Assembly (NCBI GenBank): GCA_011321985.1
Contig: DROB01000111.1
Coordinates: 1-6,743 of the forward strand
Direction: 5' to 3'
Source: Gammaproteobacteria bacterium
Lineage (GTDB): Bacteria > Pseudomonadota > Gammaproteobacteria > SZUA-229
DNA: 6,743 bases
Shown in pieces: positions 6,336 through 6,743 of the stretch (positions are counted from its first letter, which is position 1; each line of letters begins with the position of its first letter). The translations under genes and the position numbers were made by a program. Below the pieces are notes generated by a model. It was not told the origin of the DNA, searched no databases, and saw only the letters and a list, made by a program, of their open reading frames with translations.

Positions 6336-6743
6336 TTAAACCCGCTCCAGCTCCACCAGATCCTGTTTGATATCCAGCCTGGACAACACACCGTACAGCG
6401 CAGCCTGCAGAGCTTCTTCGATAACCGGGTGATAAAAAGGCATTTTCAGCATATCAAATACGGTCATGCCATTCTGGATCGACCAGGCGATAAGGTGCGC
6501 CAGATTCTCGCCTTTAACACAACACATGCTTGCTCCCAGCAGCAGGCCATCCGATTTCTGTACATACAATTTGAGCAGACCACGATTTTTGCCGATGATG
6601 AGCGCGCGCCCCACCGGTGCAAACTGAATCTCACCCACCGCGACCTCTTCCATGTTCAGCTCAGAGACCTGCGCACCCACCGTAGCGATATTGGGGTCGC
6701 AGAATGTGATAGCCAGCGGGACTTTACGTCTGAATTTTTCGAC
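6336..6743 (-). CDS. Dihydrolipoyl dehydrogenase-like flavoprotein, C-terminal part (5' end beyond window)
   Basis: Only the last 135 residues are present; the reading frame is open to the window edge. They form the dimerisation domain of a pyridine nucleotide-disulfide oxidoreductase. Visible blocks are PLAITFCDPNIATVG (9-23), GRALIIGKNRGLLKLYV (45-61), GENLAHLIAW (78-87) and PFYHPVIEEAL (102-112). H105-P106 with E110 fits the HPxxxE catalytic pair of dihydrolipoyl dehydrogenase and glutathione reductase, and argues against mercuric reductase or soluble transhydrogenase, which lack it. The YHPVIEEAL form recalls the Lpd3-type dehydrogenases of Pseudomonas. If so, it would reoxidise dihydrolipoamide of a 2-oxoacid dehydrogenase or glycine-cleavage complex with NAD+ and FAD. 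The FAD and redox-active CxxxxC regions lie outside the window, so the exact member is unproven. A CC pair (74-75) replaces residues usually small or proline. Confidence 0.8.
   Translation of the reverse strand, partial: VEKFRRKVPLAITFCDPNIATVGAQVSELNMEEVAVGEIQFAPVGRALIIGKNRGLLKLYVQKSDGLLLGASMCCVKGENLAHLIAWSIQNGMTVFDMLKMPFYHPVIEEALQAALYGVLSRLDIKQDLVELERV

Noticed and set aside
6055..6339. A 94-residue plus-strand frame running past the end of the unknown gene into the convergent gap
   Set aside because: It lies in another frame of the unknown gene with no supporting start site; there is no sign of a frameshift that would join the two.

Overview
The window looks like a chromosomal housekeeping segment from a Gammaproteobacterium of moderate GC content. 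The basis is a two-subunit glycyl-tRNA synthetase (GlyQ/GlyS) followed by gmhB and a PlsC-type acyltransferase. From memory this is the same order as around PA0005-PA0009 of Pseudomonas aeruginosa, and it recurs in other gammaproteobacteria. The genus cannot be named from this sequence. Heptose-bisphosphate phosphatase implies a Gram-negative cell that makes heptose-containing lipopolysaccharide.

Layout. Bases 1-54 are the tail of an unknown upstream unit, closed by a strong hairpin terminator (55-80). A plus-strand YjjV-like TatD-family metallohydrolase follows at 97-867, starting only 16 bases after the terminator. A 212-base convergent gap (868-1079) holds a composite of degenerate intergenic repeats. 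Next comes a four-gene minus-strand operon, read right to left: glyQ (5402-4482), glyS (4485-2410), gmhB (2400-1855) and a lysophospholipid acyltransferase (1820-1080). The first pair overlaps by 4 bases and the later gaps are 9 and 34 bases. A 213-base divergent region (5403-5615) contains a candidate glyQ promoter and a short perfect palindrome. It separates the operon from a plus-strand gene for a 191-residue protein of unknown function (5616-6191). After a 144-base convergent gap with no obvious terminator, the C-terminal 135 residues of a dihydrolipoyl-dehydrogenase-like flavoprotein run off the right edge on the minus strand.

How the genes work together. GlyQ and GlyS form the alpha2beta2 enzyme that charges tRNA-Gly. 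GmhB makes an intermediate of the ADP-heptose branch of LPS core synthesis. The acyltransferase works on membrane phospholipid precursors. The operon therefore links translation with envelope synthesis by position rather than in one pathway. TatD, the unknown protein and the flavoprotein appear to be separate transcription units.

I found no phage, transposase, CRISPR, toxin-antitoxin or defence genes, and nothing that amounts to a new system. The points most worth a second look are the nested intergenic repeats, the unassigned 191-residue protein, the terminator abutting the tatD start, and the H-x4-E form of the acyltransferase active site.
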